Source: Hymenobacter cellulosilyticus (lineage in GTDB: Bacteria > Bacteroidota > Bacteroidia > Cytophagales > Hymenobacteraceae). Taken from it: a stretch of 64,000 nucleotides of DNA. The translations under genes were made by a program, and so were the position numbers. The notes below the pieces were generated by a model that was not told the DNA's origin, did no database searches, and saw only the letters and a list, made by a program, of their open reading frames with translations. Of the stretch, positions 44,382 to 53,880 are shown piece by piece. The DNA is taken from positions 1,416,501 through 1,480,500 of the forward strand of contig NZ_CP095046.1 of assembly GCF_022919215.1 (NCBI RefSeq). Reading direction: 5' to 3'. How positions within the stretch are numbered: position 1 is the first letter of the stretch; each line of letters begins with the position of its first letter.

Positions 44382-47300
44382 ATGATTCCATTCTCTACTG
44401 CTATTTCCCGGTGCGAATTGCGCGCCGCAGAACGTATTGTGTCGTGCCTGGCGGCGCTGTCTGACGGCTTCTATTCCCGGCATTCGGGGGCCCGGGCCGG
44501 CTGCTGCGCTGCCTGGCAGTAGTGCTCGGCCTGCTGCCCTGGGCGGCCCAGGCCCAGGCTCCCGCCGGCGGCACCACTCCCTCCTTGGGCACCGTACTCA
44601 ACGCCGACGGCACGCTGCGCCCGGGCGGAGCCGGCTCGTTCGATGCCACTGGCTACCGCATGAAGCTTGATTCGGCCTCGGGACAGCCCACCTTCCGGCC
44701 CGCCGGCGCGGATGATGATACATGGCAGGACGGCTTCGGCATGAACGGTGCCGATGGCATCGTGCGGGCCGTAGCGCGGGCCGCTAACGGGGACCTCTAC
44801 GTGGGCGGTGAATTTACGATTGTGGGCGCAGTAGCGGCCCGCGGAATAGCCCGGTGGAACGGCACGGCCTGGAGCGGACTGGGCAATGGCACCGCCCCGG
44901 CTACCAGCATCAACAACGGGGTAAGCAGTTCCGTCAATGCCCTGGCCGTGCTGGGTAACGACCTGTACGTGGGCGGCCTGTTTAGCCAGGCGTATACCGT
45001 CGGCGGGCCGGTGGCCGTCAATGGCGTGGCCAAGTGGAACGGCACGGCCTGGAGCGGGCTGGGCAATGGCAGTACGGTGGCTACCTACAATAATAATGGG
45101 GTAGGTGTGGTGTATGCCCTGGCCGTACTGGGAACGGACCTCTACGTGGGTGGCAGCTTCACGACGGCCTATAGTGCCAGCGGCTCGATGTCCGTTAACC
45201 GCGTGGCCAAGTGGAACGGCACGAGCTGGAGCGGGCTGGGCAATGGCACCGCGGTAGCTACCAGCACCAACAACGGAGTAAACAACACCGTCAATGCCCT
45301 GGCCGTACTGGGAACCGACCTCTACGTGGGTGGGCGCTTCACTGACGCCTCCAGTGCCAGCGGCTCGGTGCCGACCCGCTTCGTGGCCCGCTGGGACGGC
45401 TCGGCTTGGAACGGGATGGGCAACGGCTCTAACGTGGCCACCGTTGGCAACAACGGGGTAAACAACGTCGTCAATGCCCTGGCCGTGCTGAACAATGAGC
45501 TCTACGTGGGGGGCCAGCATACCGCTGCCAACGGTACCAGCGGCACAGTGGCAGCCAGCCGGATAGCCAAGTGGGACGGCGTGAGTTGGAGCCGACTAAG
45601 TTCGGGCCTTGCGACCCTCGCTAGCAACGGGGTCAATACTTCCGTCAATGCCCTGGCCGTGCTGAACAACGAACTCTACGTGGGCGGAACCTTCAACGCC
45701 GTCGCCAACGCCAGCACTTCGGTGCCGGCCAACAACCTCGCCAAGTGGGACGGCACCACCTGGAGTGGGCTAGGCAACGGTACAGCCCCGGTCACGAGCA
45801 CCAACAACGGGACGAATAACTATGTCACTGCCCTGGCCGTGCTGGGCAATGATCTCTACGTGGGCGGAGCCTTCAACGCCGTCGCCAGCGCCAGTGGCCC
45901 GGCCACAATTAACTATGTCGCCAAGTGGGACGGCGCGGCCTGGAGCAGCCTGGGCTCGGGTCTGAACGGGGCCGATGGGTACATACGCGCCGTAGCGCGG
46001 GCTGCCAACGGAGACCTCTACGTGGGCGGCGACTTTACCAGCGTGGGCCCGGTAGCAGCCAATCGGGTAGCCCGGTGGAACGGTAGGGCCTGGAGCGCGC
46101 TGGGCAACGGCTCAGCCCCGGCTACCAGCACCAACAACGGCGTGAGCCGCCTCGTCTATGCCCTAGCCGTGCTCGGCAATGACCTCTACGTGGGTGGCAG
46201 CTTTACAACGGCCTACACTACCGGCGGTCCGGTAGAGACCAACAACATCGCCCGCTGGGATGGCACGGCCTGGAGTGGGCTGGGCAATGGCTCGGCCTCC
46301 GCCAACATTATCAATAATGGAGCAAACAGCAGTGTCTATGCCCTAGCCGTGCTCGGCAATGACCTCTACTTAGGTGGCAGCTTTACGGCGGCCTACACTA
46401 CCGGCGGCTCGGTGAGGGCTAATAATATTGTCAAGTGGGACGGTGCCGCCTGGAGTGGGCTAGGCAATGGCTCAGCCGCTGCTACCAGCACCAACAACGG
46501 GGTAAACAGTTCCGTCAATGTCCTGGCCGTGCTGGGCACTGACCTCTACATGGGTGGCAACTTCACGGCAGCCAACAGCGCCAGTGCAATCGTGCTAGCC
46601 CAACGAATAGTGAAGTGGGATGGTACGGCCTGGAGTGCGCTGGGTAATGGCTCGGCTACTGCTACCAGCACCAACAATGGGGTAAGCAGCCTAGTCGATG
46701 CCCTGGCCGTGCTGGATAATAACCTGTACGTAGGCGGCCTATTCTCCACGGCCACCAATGCCAGCGGCCCGGTGCCGGTTAACAGCATCGCTAAATGGAA
46801 CGGCACCACCTGGAGTGCCCTGGGCAACGGCGCGTCTACGGCTACCAGCTTTAACAATGGAGTGAATGGCACCGTTCATGCCCTGGCTGCGTGGGGCAAT
46901 GAGCTCTACGTGGGCGGACATTTCTCCACTGTAAATACCGCTAGCAGCGTAACGACAGTTAACCGCCTCGCCAAGTGGAACGGCTCAGCCTGGAGCGCCG
47001 TGGGCACGGGGCTGAACAATGGTGTTGAGGCTCTTCTCGTCACCAGCAGCCAAATCGTGGCTGGCGGCTACTTTACGACTGTGGGCGACGGTAGCAAGGT
47101 TACGGTGCGCATCGCCATCTATGGTGCCCCGCCGCCCCGCTACCGGTAGAGCTGACGCAGTTCACCGCCGCCCTGCAGGGGAAGGCGCCGTGCGCCTGGC
47201 CTGGGCCACAGCCTCGGAGCAGAACAGCGCCACCTTCGAAATGCAGCGCAGCCTGGATGGCAAAACCTTTGCCGCCATTGGCACGGTGCAAGCGGCGGGC

Positions 47301-47666
47301 AGCAGCACAAGCCGCCGGAGCTACGCGTGGCTGGACACCAGGCTGCCCCAGGGCGTGTCGGTACTTTACTACCGCCTGCGGCAGGTGGATACCGATGGCA
47401 CAGTCAGCTACTCGCCCGTGCGGGTGGTTGCGGTACCCACCAGCGCTGCCTTGCAACTCTACCCCAACCCCAGCCACGGCCCGCTCACGCTCACCGGTGC
47501 GCAGCCCGGCGCCCTGGTGCGGGTCCTCGACAGGTTGGGCCGCGTGGTGCTGACTACCCCAGCCGACGCCGCTGGCTCGGCCCAGCTGGTGCTGCCGGCC
47601 GGGCTGCCTGCCGGGCTCTATATCGTACGGGCCGGGCACCACGCCGGTCGCCTGGTACGCGAGTAA
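44382..47666 (+). CDS. Giant beta-propeller-like secreted protein with T9SS sorting tail (three frameshifts)
   Basis: Predicted cell-surface or secreted T9SS cargo, about 1,095 residues. After a signal region ending LLPWAAQAQA come 14 repeats of about 60 residues built around LAVLGNDLYVGGSFT, a variable loop, then KWDGTAWSGLGNGS. Repeats 1 and 8 start with the same leader, RAVARAANGDLYVGG, so the array is two blocks of seven, as for two seven-bladed propellers (inference). The C-terminal part has a fibronectin-like domain (VRLAWATASEQNSATFEMQR) and a sorting domain (LQLYPNPSHGPLTLTGAQPG to GHHAGRLVRE). Missing bases at 47134-47137 and 47178-47181 are clear. The start is less so: 44382 needs a third repair at 44486-44490; the unbroken frame begins near 44522. 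Confidence 0.78.
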
Positions 47667-47693
47667 CCCCACTGTTAAAACTACTGGAAGACC

Positions 47694-47728
47694 AAAAGGC
47701 CGGGCGCAACAGCACCCGGCCTTTTCGT
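47694..47728. terminator. Bidirectional terminator after the propeller gene
   Basis: A perfect 11-bp stem (47694-47704 with 47715-47725) with A4 and T4 at the ends, between convergent genes. Confidence 0.85.
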
Positions 47729-47814
47729 TGGCTACAAGCAGCGGCGGCTTCGTGCCTTACCAGTAGCCAGCTTACCAGGCTACTGCCGGCAGCCCTGGCT
47801 CACTGGTTTCAGCC

Positions 47815-48439
47815 TTACGCCGCCGGACTTACCGCAGCCAGGGCGGCGGCTTCGGCGCGCAGGGCCGTTACGCGGGCAGCCAGCAGCACCCGGGCGGCGG
47901 CGGAAGCGGCCGGATCGGGCTCGTCGCGGGCCAGGTCGGTGGCCAGCTCCCCAGCCACCGGGCGTAGCGGGCCGTTTCGGCGGGCTCGGTAGGGAAGGGG
48001 GCCGTCTGGAGCTGAGTTACCCCGCGCCGGCGCCGGGCCAGGCTAGCCGAGCGGTTCTGTTGCTGGGTCAGGCGCTGCCCGAGCTCCTGCAACTGCTCCT
48101 GGCAGTCGAGCAGGCGGCGGCGCAGCAGCTCGGGAGCGGCTGCAGCAGCATCAGTAGGGCGGAACAGGGCTTCGGGTGGGGCAGGGGCGTGAGAGGGTCG
48201 TAGCCGCTGGGCTCGGGAGGAGCGGCCGGGCCCTGACCCAGCGGCGGGGGCAGCAGGCGGCTGAGGCCGTGCAGGCGAGGGGCCATGGCCGCGGGCATAC
48301 CTTTGCGGCCGGTTTCGATGTGGGCAATAAAGCCGGCCGATACATCCAGGTAGTGGGCCAGCTGCCGCACCGACAGGCCGAAATGCGCGCGGACCACAGT
48401 GACCAGATTAACTTCGGGCGAAGGAGAAGAGGTTGTCAT
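47815..48439 (-). CDS. XRE-family HTH transcriptional regulator, paralogue 2 (two frameshifts)
   Basis: Paralogue of the regulator at 43245-43862, with the same order: HTH (VRAHFGLSVRQLAHYLDV, SAGFIAHIETGRKGMPA, APRLHGLSRLLPPPLG), Pro-rich linker, helical C-terminus with TARYARWLGELATDLA. Missing bases in the runs at 48178-48181 and 47949-47952 break it into three frames. Repaired, it has 208 residues and stops at 47815-47817, almost the same length as paralogue 1. The recognition helices differ (SSGFVSHLEAG versus SAGFIAHIETG), as do the palindromes upstream of the two genes. That suggests diverged DNA specificity (inference). Confidence 0.75.
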
Positions 48440-48810
48440 AAGGGCGAAAAAGTATGCTTACATTCGGACCCGCTCAAGCGGAGCCCGGCGGTACATCAAG
48501 CCGGTGAGAATAAGGGAGCTGTATACCAGGAACAGGTACATACTCATGCTGCACTTGTTGCAGTCGTATACCTTGGCGTGGTATACGCAGTTTTGACTGC
48601 GATGTACGCGTATACCGGCAGCAAGGCTTGCGGATGCTGATAATTTTCTGTGAAAAAGCAGCGTGGGCCAAGTGTGGCCTCGGCTGCACCAGAGTGCGGC
48701 TGCCTCTGGCGGACCTGGCGCCGGCTGCCTGGGTAGTACAATAGCTTGCCCAAGTGGAATATAGGTTCGGGCAAATATTGTTTCGCTACCTTACCCGGCA
48801 AACGCCGCTG
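48440..48810. other. Intergenic control region between XRE gene 2 and the DUF4386 gene
   Basis: About 370 bases with no credible gene. It holds the GTATACC palindrome array (48521-48616) with hairpins between its sites (48549-48563 and 48586-48601). The part nearest the DUF4386 gene shows nothing distinctive. Confidence 0.6.
48521..48616. repeat. GTATACC palindrome array, 44-45 bp period
   Basis: GTATACC occurs at 48521, 48566 and 48610. The middle copy forms a perfect palindrome CGTATACC-N7-GGTATACG (48565-48587). The first has a degenerate right half (GGTACAT at 48535), and the third has none. Small perfect hairpins, CTGCA-N5-TGCAG at 48549-48563 and CGCAGT-TTTG-ACTGCG at 48586-48601, lie between the sites. 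Confidence 0.8.
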
Positions 48811-49536
48811 ATGAGCTCCCGCACCCTCGACATTTCACCGCTGCCCTACGCCCGTTTGGGCGGGGCCCTGTATCTGACCATTATTCTGTGCGGGCTCTTT
48901 TCCGAGGGCTTCGTGATGAGCCAGCTCGTAGGAGCCGACGCGGCCGCCACGGCCCGCAATATCCTGGCTTCCCCGCTGCTCTGGCGCTGGGCCGTGGCGG
49001 CCAATGTGCTGCTGGTACTGTGCGCCCTGCCGTTGCTCTGGATTGAGTACCTGCTGCTGCGGCCCGTGAATCACGCGCTAGTGATGCTGTCGGTGGTGTT
49101 TAACCTGGCCTCGCTAGCCGTGGAGGCGGTTAGCAAAGTGTTTATGCTGCTGGTGCTGCCCCTGCTCAGCAGCGCCGACTACCTAGCTGCTTTCGGTCCC
49201 CGGCAGCTGCCCATGCTGGGCCATATAGCCCTGCGCCTGCACGACATTTCCTTCAATGTGGCCTTAATTTTCTTTGGCTGCACCTGCCTGCTCAACGGCT
49301 ACCTGATTTACAAGTCGGGCTACTTTCCCAAGGTGCTGGGTTTGCTGATGCAGGCTGCGGGCGGTTGCTACCTGGTGGCGTGTACGGCGGCCCTGTTTGC
49401 TCCCGAGCTGGCCAACGTGCTGCTGCCGACCATTCTGCTGCCCTGCCTGATTGGGGAGCTGTGCATGAGCTTGTGGCTGCTGCTCAAAGGCGTAAACGCG
49501 GCCCAGTGGCAGGCCCGGGTAAGCCAGGTCGCCTAG
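48811..49536 (+). CDS. DUF4386 membrane protein
   Basis: A 241-residue inner-membrane protein with about six helices: YARLGGALYLTIILCGLFSEG at the start (given in two pieces, YARLGGALYL and TIILCGLFSEG), ALPLLWIEYLLLRPVNHALV, and HDISFNVALIFFGCTCLLNG followed by LIYKSGYFPKVLG, the last two being hallmarks of DUF4386. No function is known for the family. ATG 48811 is used because the conserved start follows within a few residues. It is convergent with the HAD gene, 18 bases apart. Confidence 0.85.
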   Translation: MSSRTLDISPLPYARLGGALYLTIILCGLFSEGFVMSQLVGADAAATARNILASPLLWRWAVAANVLLVLCALPLLWIEYLLLRPVNHALVMLSVVFNLASLAVEAVSKVFMLLVLPLLSSADYLAAFGPRQLPMLGHIALRLHDISFNVALIFFGCTCLLNGYLIYKSGYFPKVLGLLMQAAGGCYLVACTAALFAPELANVLLPTILLPCLIGELCMSLWLLLKGVNAAQWQARVSQVA

Positions 49537-49554
49537 GCCGCGCCACAGCGTTTT

Positions 49555-50283
49555 TTAGAGCTTCATATAGTCGCGCTTGGCCATTTCTTTACTTGGCTTG
49601 GGCGTATCGGGGTGTTGGTCCAGCAGCTCGCGCACCTGCTCGGGCGTGATTTCGGTGAAGTCTTTGATGACCCGCAGTGGGGCCTGAAACTGCTCGGGCT
49701 TCAGGCCGCTGCTCACGGCCACCACCCGCATCTTGGCCTTGTAAGCCGCCTGCTCACCTAGCAGGGCATCTTCAAACACCACGCAACGCTCCGGCGGCAC
49801 GCCCAGCTTCTGGGATACGACGGTAAAGGTGTCGGCGTGGGGCTTGCCCTTGTCCACGTCGTCCTTGCCGGTTATCACGTCGAAGTACTGGCGCAGGTCG
49901 AGGTGGTCGATGATGTAGCTGATGGTTTCGGGCGGGGAGCCGGTGCCCAGCCCGATTTTGAAGCCGGCAGTGCGGGCAGCCCGCAAAAACTCCGTAAGGC
50001 CGGGAGTTTCCTTACGCTTGTCCCAATACAGCACCCGGTACAGAAACTCGCGCTGGGAGGCGTACTCCTTGAGCTCCTTTTCCGGCACTGGGTTACGAAA
50101 CACAGTTTTGAGAATGTTGGTGGCCGGCATCCCGTTCAGGCGCTTGAGCAGCTGCCGGGCATTGGTAGTCAGACCATGCTCCCGAAACAATAGCTGGAAA
50201 GCCTTGGCCTGGTAGGGCGTATTATCAATCAGGACGCCGTCCATGTCGAAGATAAGGGCGTAGGGAGTTGGCGAAGAAGGCAT
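49555..50283 (-). CDS. HAD-superfamily hydrolase, beta-phosphoglucomutase-like
   Basis: A 242-residue cytoplasmic phosphatase or phosphomutase with all HAD motifs: ALIFDMDGVLIDNTP (nucleophile Asp and acid/base Asp), IGLGTGSPPETI (motif II), the lysine in DKGKPHADTF, and VVFEDALLGEQAAY (motif IV). The helical cap follows motif I, as in subfamily IA. The substrate cannot be read from sequence. ATG 50283 is chosen so that motif I lies near the N-terminus. It is divergent from the PafA-type gene. Confidence 0.9.
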   Translation of the reverse strand: MPSSPTPYALIFDMDGVLIDNTPYQAKAFQLLFREHGLTTNARQLLKRLNGMPATNILKTVFRNPVPEKELKEYASQREFLYRVLYWDKRKETPGLTEFLRAARTAGFKIGLGTGSPPETISYIIDHLDLRQYFDVITGKDDVDKGKPHADTFTVVSQKLGVPPERCVVFEDALLGEQAAYKAKMRVVAVSSGLKPEQFQAPLRVIKDFTEITPEQVRELLDQHPDTPKPSKEMAKRDYMKL

Positions 50284-50378
50284 AGGGAAAGCAGAACATG
50301 AGAAGCCGGAAGTAGCACTGCGTGTACGCACCACCGGCTATTTTGGCCGCTAGCGCCGTGATTACGGCGGCAGGCTGT

Positions 50379-50386
50379 TACCTTTG
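50379..50386 (+). promoter_or_regulatory. Possible -7 element of the PafA-type gene
   Basis: TACCTTTG fits the TAnnTTTG consensus 64 bases before the TTG start. No convincing TTTG lies 17-23 bases upstream. Confidence 0.4.
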
Positions 50387-50449
50387 CGGCCGCTGTAGCC
50401 GGCCCAATTTCGTGGAGCGGCGGCGCAGCCGAACCAACGCGTTACGGAT

Positions 50450-52159
50450 TTGAAAAAGAGCCTGTTCCTGTGGGGCGCTGCCATGCTGGCGGCTCCCGCC
50501 TTTGCCCAGAAAACCGCCAAGCCCATTGCCCGCCCCAAGCTCGTGGTCGGCATCGTGGTGGACCAGATGCGCTACGACTACCTGTACCGCTACTGGAATA
50601 AGTACGGCAACGACGGCTTCAAACGGCTGCTGGGCGAAGGGTTTAGCTACGAAAACACCCACTACAATTACGTGCCGACCTACACCGGGCCCGGGCACGC
50701 CAGCATTTATACCGGCACCACGCCCTCTATGCACGGCATCGTGGGCAACAACTGGTTTGTGCGCGAGGAAGGCAAGGGTACTTACGTCACCGAGGACAAA
50801 ACCGTGCGGGGCGTGGGCGGCAGCGGGCCCGAGGGGCAGATGTCGCCGCGCCACATGCTGACCACGACCATCACCGACGAGCTGCGCCTGGCCACCAACT
50901 TCCAGAGCAAGGTAATCGGGGTCTGCATCAAGGACCGGGGCTCCATCTTGCCCGCCGGCCACGCGGCCAACGCCGCCTACTGGTACGACGGCTCCAACGG
51001 CGCTTTTATCACCAGCACGTTCTACGCCCAGCAGCTGCCCGCCTGGGTGGCGCAGTTCAACAGCCAGCAGCGGGCCGCCCAGTACCTCGACAAGCCCTGG
51101 GAAACCCTGCTGCCCATCAGCCAATACACCGAAAGCACCCCCGACGACGTGGCCTGGGAATCGGCTTTCCGGGGCGAGGACAAGCCCGTGTTTCCCCACG
51201 ACCTGCCCAAGCTGAGCGCCCAGGCACCCCGGGCCGTGCAGGGGGCTTTGAAGGCCGAGGGTGAAAAAGCGCCCGTAGCCACGCCCCGCAACCTAGACTT
51301 GATTCGCTCCACACCCTTCGGCAACTCCCTTACGCTGGACTTTGCCCTGGAAGCCGTGCGGGCCGAGCAGCTAGGCCAGCGCGGCCAAACCGACTTCCTG
51401 GCCCTGAGCTTTTCCTCGACCGACTACGTGGGGCACCAGTTCGGCACCACCGCCATTGAAACCGAAGATACCTACCTGCGCCTCGACCAGGATATTGCCC
51501 GCCTGCTGAACTCCCTCGACAAAACCGTGGGCAAAGGTCAGGTGCTCGTGTTCTTGTCGGCCGACCACGCCGCGGCCCAGTCGCCCAACTTCATGCTGGA
51601 GCACCACCTGCCGGCCGGCTCGGTGGGCCCCCGCCTCATGCGCGACTCGATTCAGCAGCAGCTGGTGAAGCGGCACGGGGCCGGCAACTGGGTGCTGAGC
51701 TACGAAAACCAGCAAGTGTACCTCAACCGCCCCCTGATTGCCCAGAAGCAGCTTAACCTGCGCACGGTACAGGATGAGGTGGTAGACATTGCCGTAAACC
51801 TCTCGGGCGTCAACCGCGCCATCACCGCCGACGACTTGCAGAAGTCGCACTGGGAAAGCGGCATGCTGATGTACCTGGAAAACGGCTACTTCCCCAAGCG
51901 CAGCGGCGACGTGATGGTGGTGCTGCAGCCGGGCTGGCTGGAGTCGTACTCCTTCCCCATAAGCAAGGGCACAACCCACGGCTCGCTGAACAACTACGAC
52001 ACCCATGTGCCGCTGGTGTTCTGGGGCTGGCGCGTCAAGCACGGCGAGTCGCGGATGCCGGCCAAGATTACCGACATTGCTGCCACCCTGGCCAGCTGGC
52101 TGCACATTCAGGAACCCAACGGCAGCACCGGCACCCCGCTGCTGGAAGTTCTGCGCTAA
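50450..52159 (+). CDS. PafA-type alkaline phosphatase / phosphodiesterase-superfamily enzyme, TTG start
   Basis: Exported zinc phosphomonoesterase. Signal peptide KKSLFLWGAAMLAAPAFAQ, then VVGIVVDQMRYDYL (first metal Asp), the nucleophile Thr region PTYTGPGHASIYTGTTPSMHG (in pieces: PTYTGPGHAS, IYTGTTPSMHG), GNNWF, SFSSTDYVGHQFG (metal Asp/His), LVFLSADHAAAQ (DH pair) and KGTTHGSLNNYDTHVPL (His). This set matches PafA of Flavobacterium and Elizabethkingia. 569 residues, intact. The only codon able to start the signal peptide is TTG 50450; the first ATG in frame lies inside it. Confidence 0.9.
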   Translation: MKKSLFLWGAAMLAAPAFAQKTAKPIARPKLVVGIVVDQMRYDYLYRYWNKYGNDGFKRLLGEGFSYENTHYNYVPTYTGPGHASIYTGTTPSMHGIVGNNWFVREEGKGTYVTEDKTVRGVGGSGPEGQMSPRHMLTTTITDELRLATNFQSKVIGVCIKDRGSILPAGHAANAAYWYDGSNGAFITSTFYAQQLPAWVAQFNSQQRAAQYLDKPWETLLPISQYTESTPDDVAWESAFRGEDKPVFPHDLPKLSAQAPRAVQGALKAEGEKAPVATPRNLDLIRSTPFGNSLTLDFALEAVRAEQLGQRGQTDFLALSFSSTDYVGHQFGTTAIETEDTYLRLDQDIARLLNSLDKTVGKGQVLVFLSADHAAAQSPNFMLEHHLPAGSVGPRLMRDSIQQQLVKRHGAGNWVLSYENQQVYLNRPLIAQKQLNLRTVQDEVVDIAVNLSGVNRAITADDLQKSHWESGMLMYLENGYFPKRSGDVMVVLQPGWLESYSFPISKGTTHGSLNNYDTHVPLVFWGWRVKHGESRMPAKITDIAATLASWLHIQEPNGSTGTPLLEVLR

Positions 52160-52426
52160 AGGCAAAGCCTCCGGGCCCGGCCGGAGCGGCGGGTCGCAAA
52201 ACCGGGTTTGGGCGGTTTGTCCGTAGAAAATCACAATTCAACCAGCTTTTTCACCAGCTTCACGTAATACGTGCTTAAATTCGGGCCAGCGTAACCAGTT
52301 TTGTTTGTCCAGCACAGCGAAACGGGCGCAGGCTACGCGCCCCGCCGACCAACGGGCATTTCGCCCGCACGACTTTTTACCTCTCTTAAACGAACCGGGC
52401 GCGTCAGGCGCGCCTTCTCTACCAAC

Positions 52427-53002
52427 ATGGCTCACTTTAACCCTTGGCACGATGTGGAGCGCGGCGAAAACGCCCCCGCCATCGTGAACGGCATCATTGA
52501 AATTCCCAAAGGCTCGAAAGGCAAGTACGAACTCGACAAAGACAGCGGCATGCTGAAGCTGGACCGGGTGCTGTTCTCGGCCGTGCACTACCCCGCCGCC
52601 TACGGCTTTATCCCCCAGACCTACTGCGACGACAAAGACCCGCTGGATATTCTGGTTATCTGCTCGGTTGATATCGTGCCCATGTGCCTGGTGGATGCCA
52701 AGGTAATCGGGGTGATGCAGATGATTGACGGCGACGAAGAGGATGATAAAATCATTGCCGTGGCTGCCCACGACATTTCCGTGAACCACTACAACGACAT
52801 TGCCGACCTGCCCCCGCACACGCTGCTGGAAATGCGTCGCTTCTTCGAAGACTACAAGGCGCTGGAGCACAAGCAGGTAACGGTAGAGCGTTTCATGGGC
52901 CGCGAAGATGCCTACCGCATCATCGAGGACAGCATCAAGCTCTACAATGACACCTTCGACGCTTCGGGCGTGAAGAAAACGACCAACGTCGAGCAGCTGT
53001 AA
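52427..53002 (+). CDS. ppa: Inorganic pyrophosphatase
   Basis: Family I soluble pyrophosphatase that hydrolyses PPi and so drives biosynthesis. 191 residues with [19 protein letters not shown] (Lys and Glu active-site residues), [20 protein letters not shown] with the D-x-D-P-x-D metal motif, [20 protein letters not shown], and HFFEDYK-like [19 protein letters not shown] 52427 is followed closely by the conserved [10 protein letters not shown]. The codons upstream in the same frame are GC-rich leader. Confidence 0.96.
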   Translation: MAHFNPWHDVERGENAPAIVNGIIEIPKGSKGKYELDKDSGMLKLDRVLFSAVHYPAAYGFIPQTYCDDKDPLDILVICSVDIVPMCLVDAKVIGVMQMIDGDEEDDKIIAVAAHDISVNHYNDIADLPPHTLLEMRRFFEDYKALEHKQVTVERFMGREDAYRIIEDSIKLYNDTFDASGVKKTTNVEQL

Positions 53003-53025
53003 GCAGCGCTACGCCGCTCGTCTGC

Positions 53026-53059
53026 AAGCCCCGCTGGCCCTCTGGTCGGCGGGGCTTTT
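53026..53059 (+). terminator. Terminator after ppa
   Basis: A 9-bp stem (53026-53034 with 53049-53057), 14-base loop, then TTTTG. Confidence 0.75.
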
Positions 53060-53128
53060 GCGTGGAAGAAGCGGGACAAATTAGCAGCTCGGCTGTACCT
53101 ATTGCGGAGCTGGTTACGTAGGCCAAGC

Positions 53129-53812
53129 ATGCCTAAAGAACCCGCTAAGTCGCCGTTTTTGCGTTTCCTCTACGAAAACAGCCTGTTGCTGGTCGGTTTT
53201 ACTCTGGTGCTCATCACCATGGTGGGCCAGGCTCTCACCGGCTGGCACGAGTACAATAACGACCTGGAAGACCTGAAGCTGCCGGCCCTGACGCTGGGCC
53301 AGTACCTGACCTCGGGCCACTTCATGGAAGCCACTTTCGAGAACTGGGAAAGTGAGTTTCTGCAGATGGGCGTGTACGTAATGCTCACCATCTGGCTTCG
53401 GCAGAAAGGCTCTTCCGAATCGAAAAAACTCTACGAAGAAGAAGAGGTAGACCGGGAGCCGGATGCCAGCAAGGAAGACGCGCCCGGCCCGGTAAAGCGC
53501 GGGGGCTGGATGCTGGAACTCTACAAAAAGTCCTTGAGCCTGGCTTTCTTCCTGCTGTTCTTTGCCTCCGTGTGGCTGCACGCCCGCGGCGGCCTCTCGG
53601 TCTATAACATTGAGCAGCAGCAGCACGGGGAACCCACCGTGGGGCTGCTCGAATTCATGGCTACTTCCCGGTTCTGGTTTCAGTCGTTTCAGAACTGGCA
53701 AAGCGAGTTTCTCTCCATTGTGTCCATCGTCGGGCTGTCCATTTTCCTGCGGCAGCACGGCTCCCCGCAGTCGAAGCCGGTGGATGCCGGCAACGACGAA
53801 ACCGGCGAGTAA
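53129..53812 (+). CDS. DUF6766 membrane protein
   Basis: A 227-residue protein made of two similar halves. Each has a membrane helix pair followed by a conserved module: ENWESEFLQMGVYVMLTIWL with RQKGSSESK in the first half, and FQNWQSEFLSIVSIVGLSIF with RQHGSPQSKP in the second. An acidic linker (LYEEEEVDREPDASKEDAPG) joins them. The internal duplication is typical of DUF6766. The function is unknown. ATG 53129 puts the conserved start FLRFLYENSLLLVGF near the N-terminus. Its stop codon lies in the loop of a small hairpin. Confidence 0.85.
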   Translation: MPKEPAKSPFLRFLYENSLLLVGFTLVLITMVGQALTGWHEYNNDLEDLKLPALTLGQYLTSGHFMEATFENWESEFLQMGVYVMLTIWLRQKGSSESKKLYEEEEVDREPDASKEDAPGPVKRGGWMLELYKKSLSLAFFLLFFASVWLHARGGLSVYNIEQQQHGEPTVGLLEFMATSRFWFQSFQNWQSEFLSIVSIVGLSIFLRQHGSPQSKPVDAGNDETGE

Positions 53813-53820
53813 CTCGCCGG
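53802..53820. other. Hairpin centred on the stop codon of the DUF6766 gene
   Basis: CCGGCGAGT and ACTCGCCGG are perfectly complementary and enclose a single A; the TAA stop lies at the tip. A TATCTTTG promoter-like element (53826-53833) for the next gene follows within 6 bases. Confidence 0.5.
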
Positions 53821-53880
53821 AACCTTATCTTTGCCCCGCGGCGTAAGCAGAGTTTCCACTTCTCTCTTCCGCCCGGAGCC

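Noticed and set aside
50450..52159. A later ATG (50483) as the start of the PafA-type protein
   Set aside because: It would remove most of the signal peptide; TTG 50450 gives a complete one.
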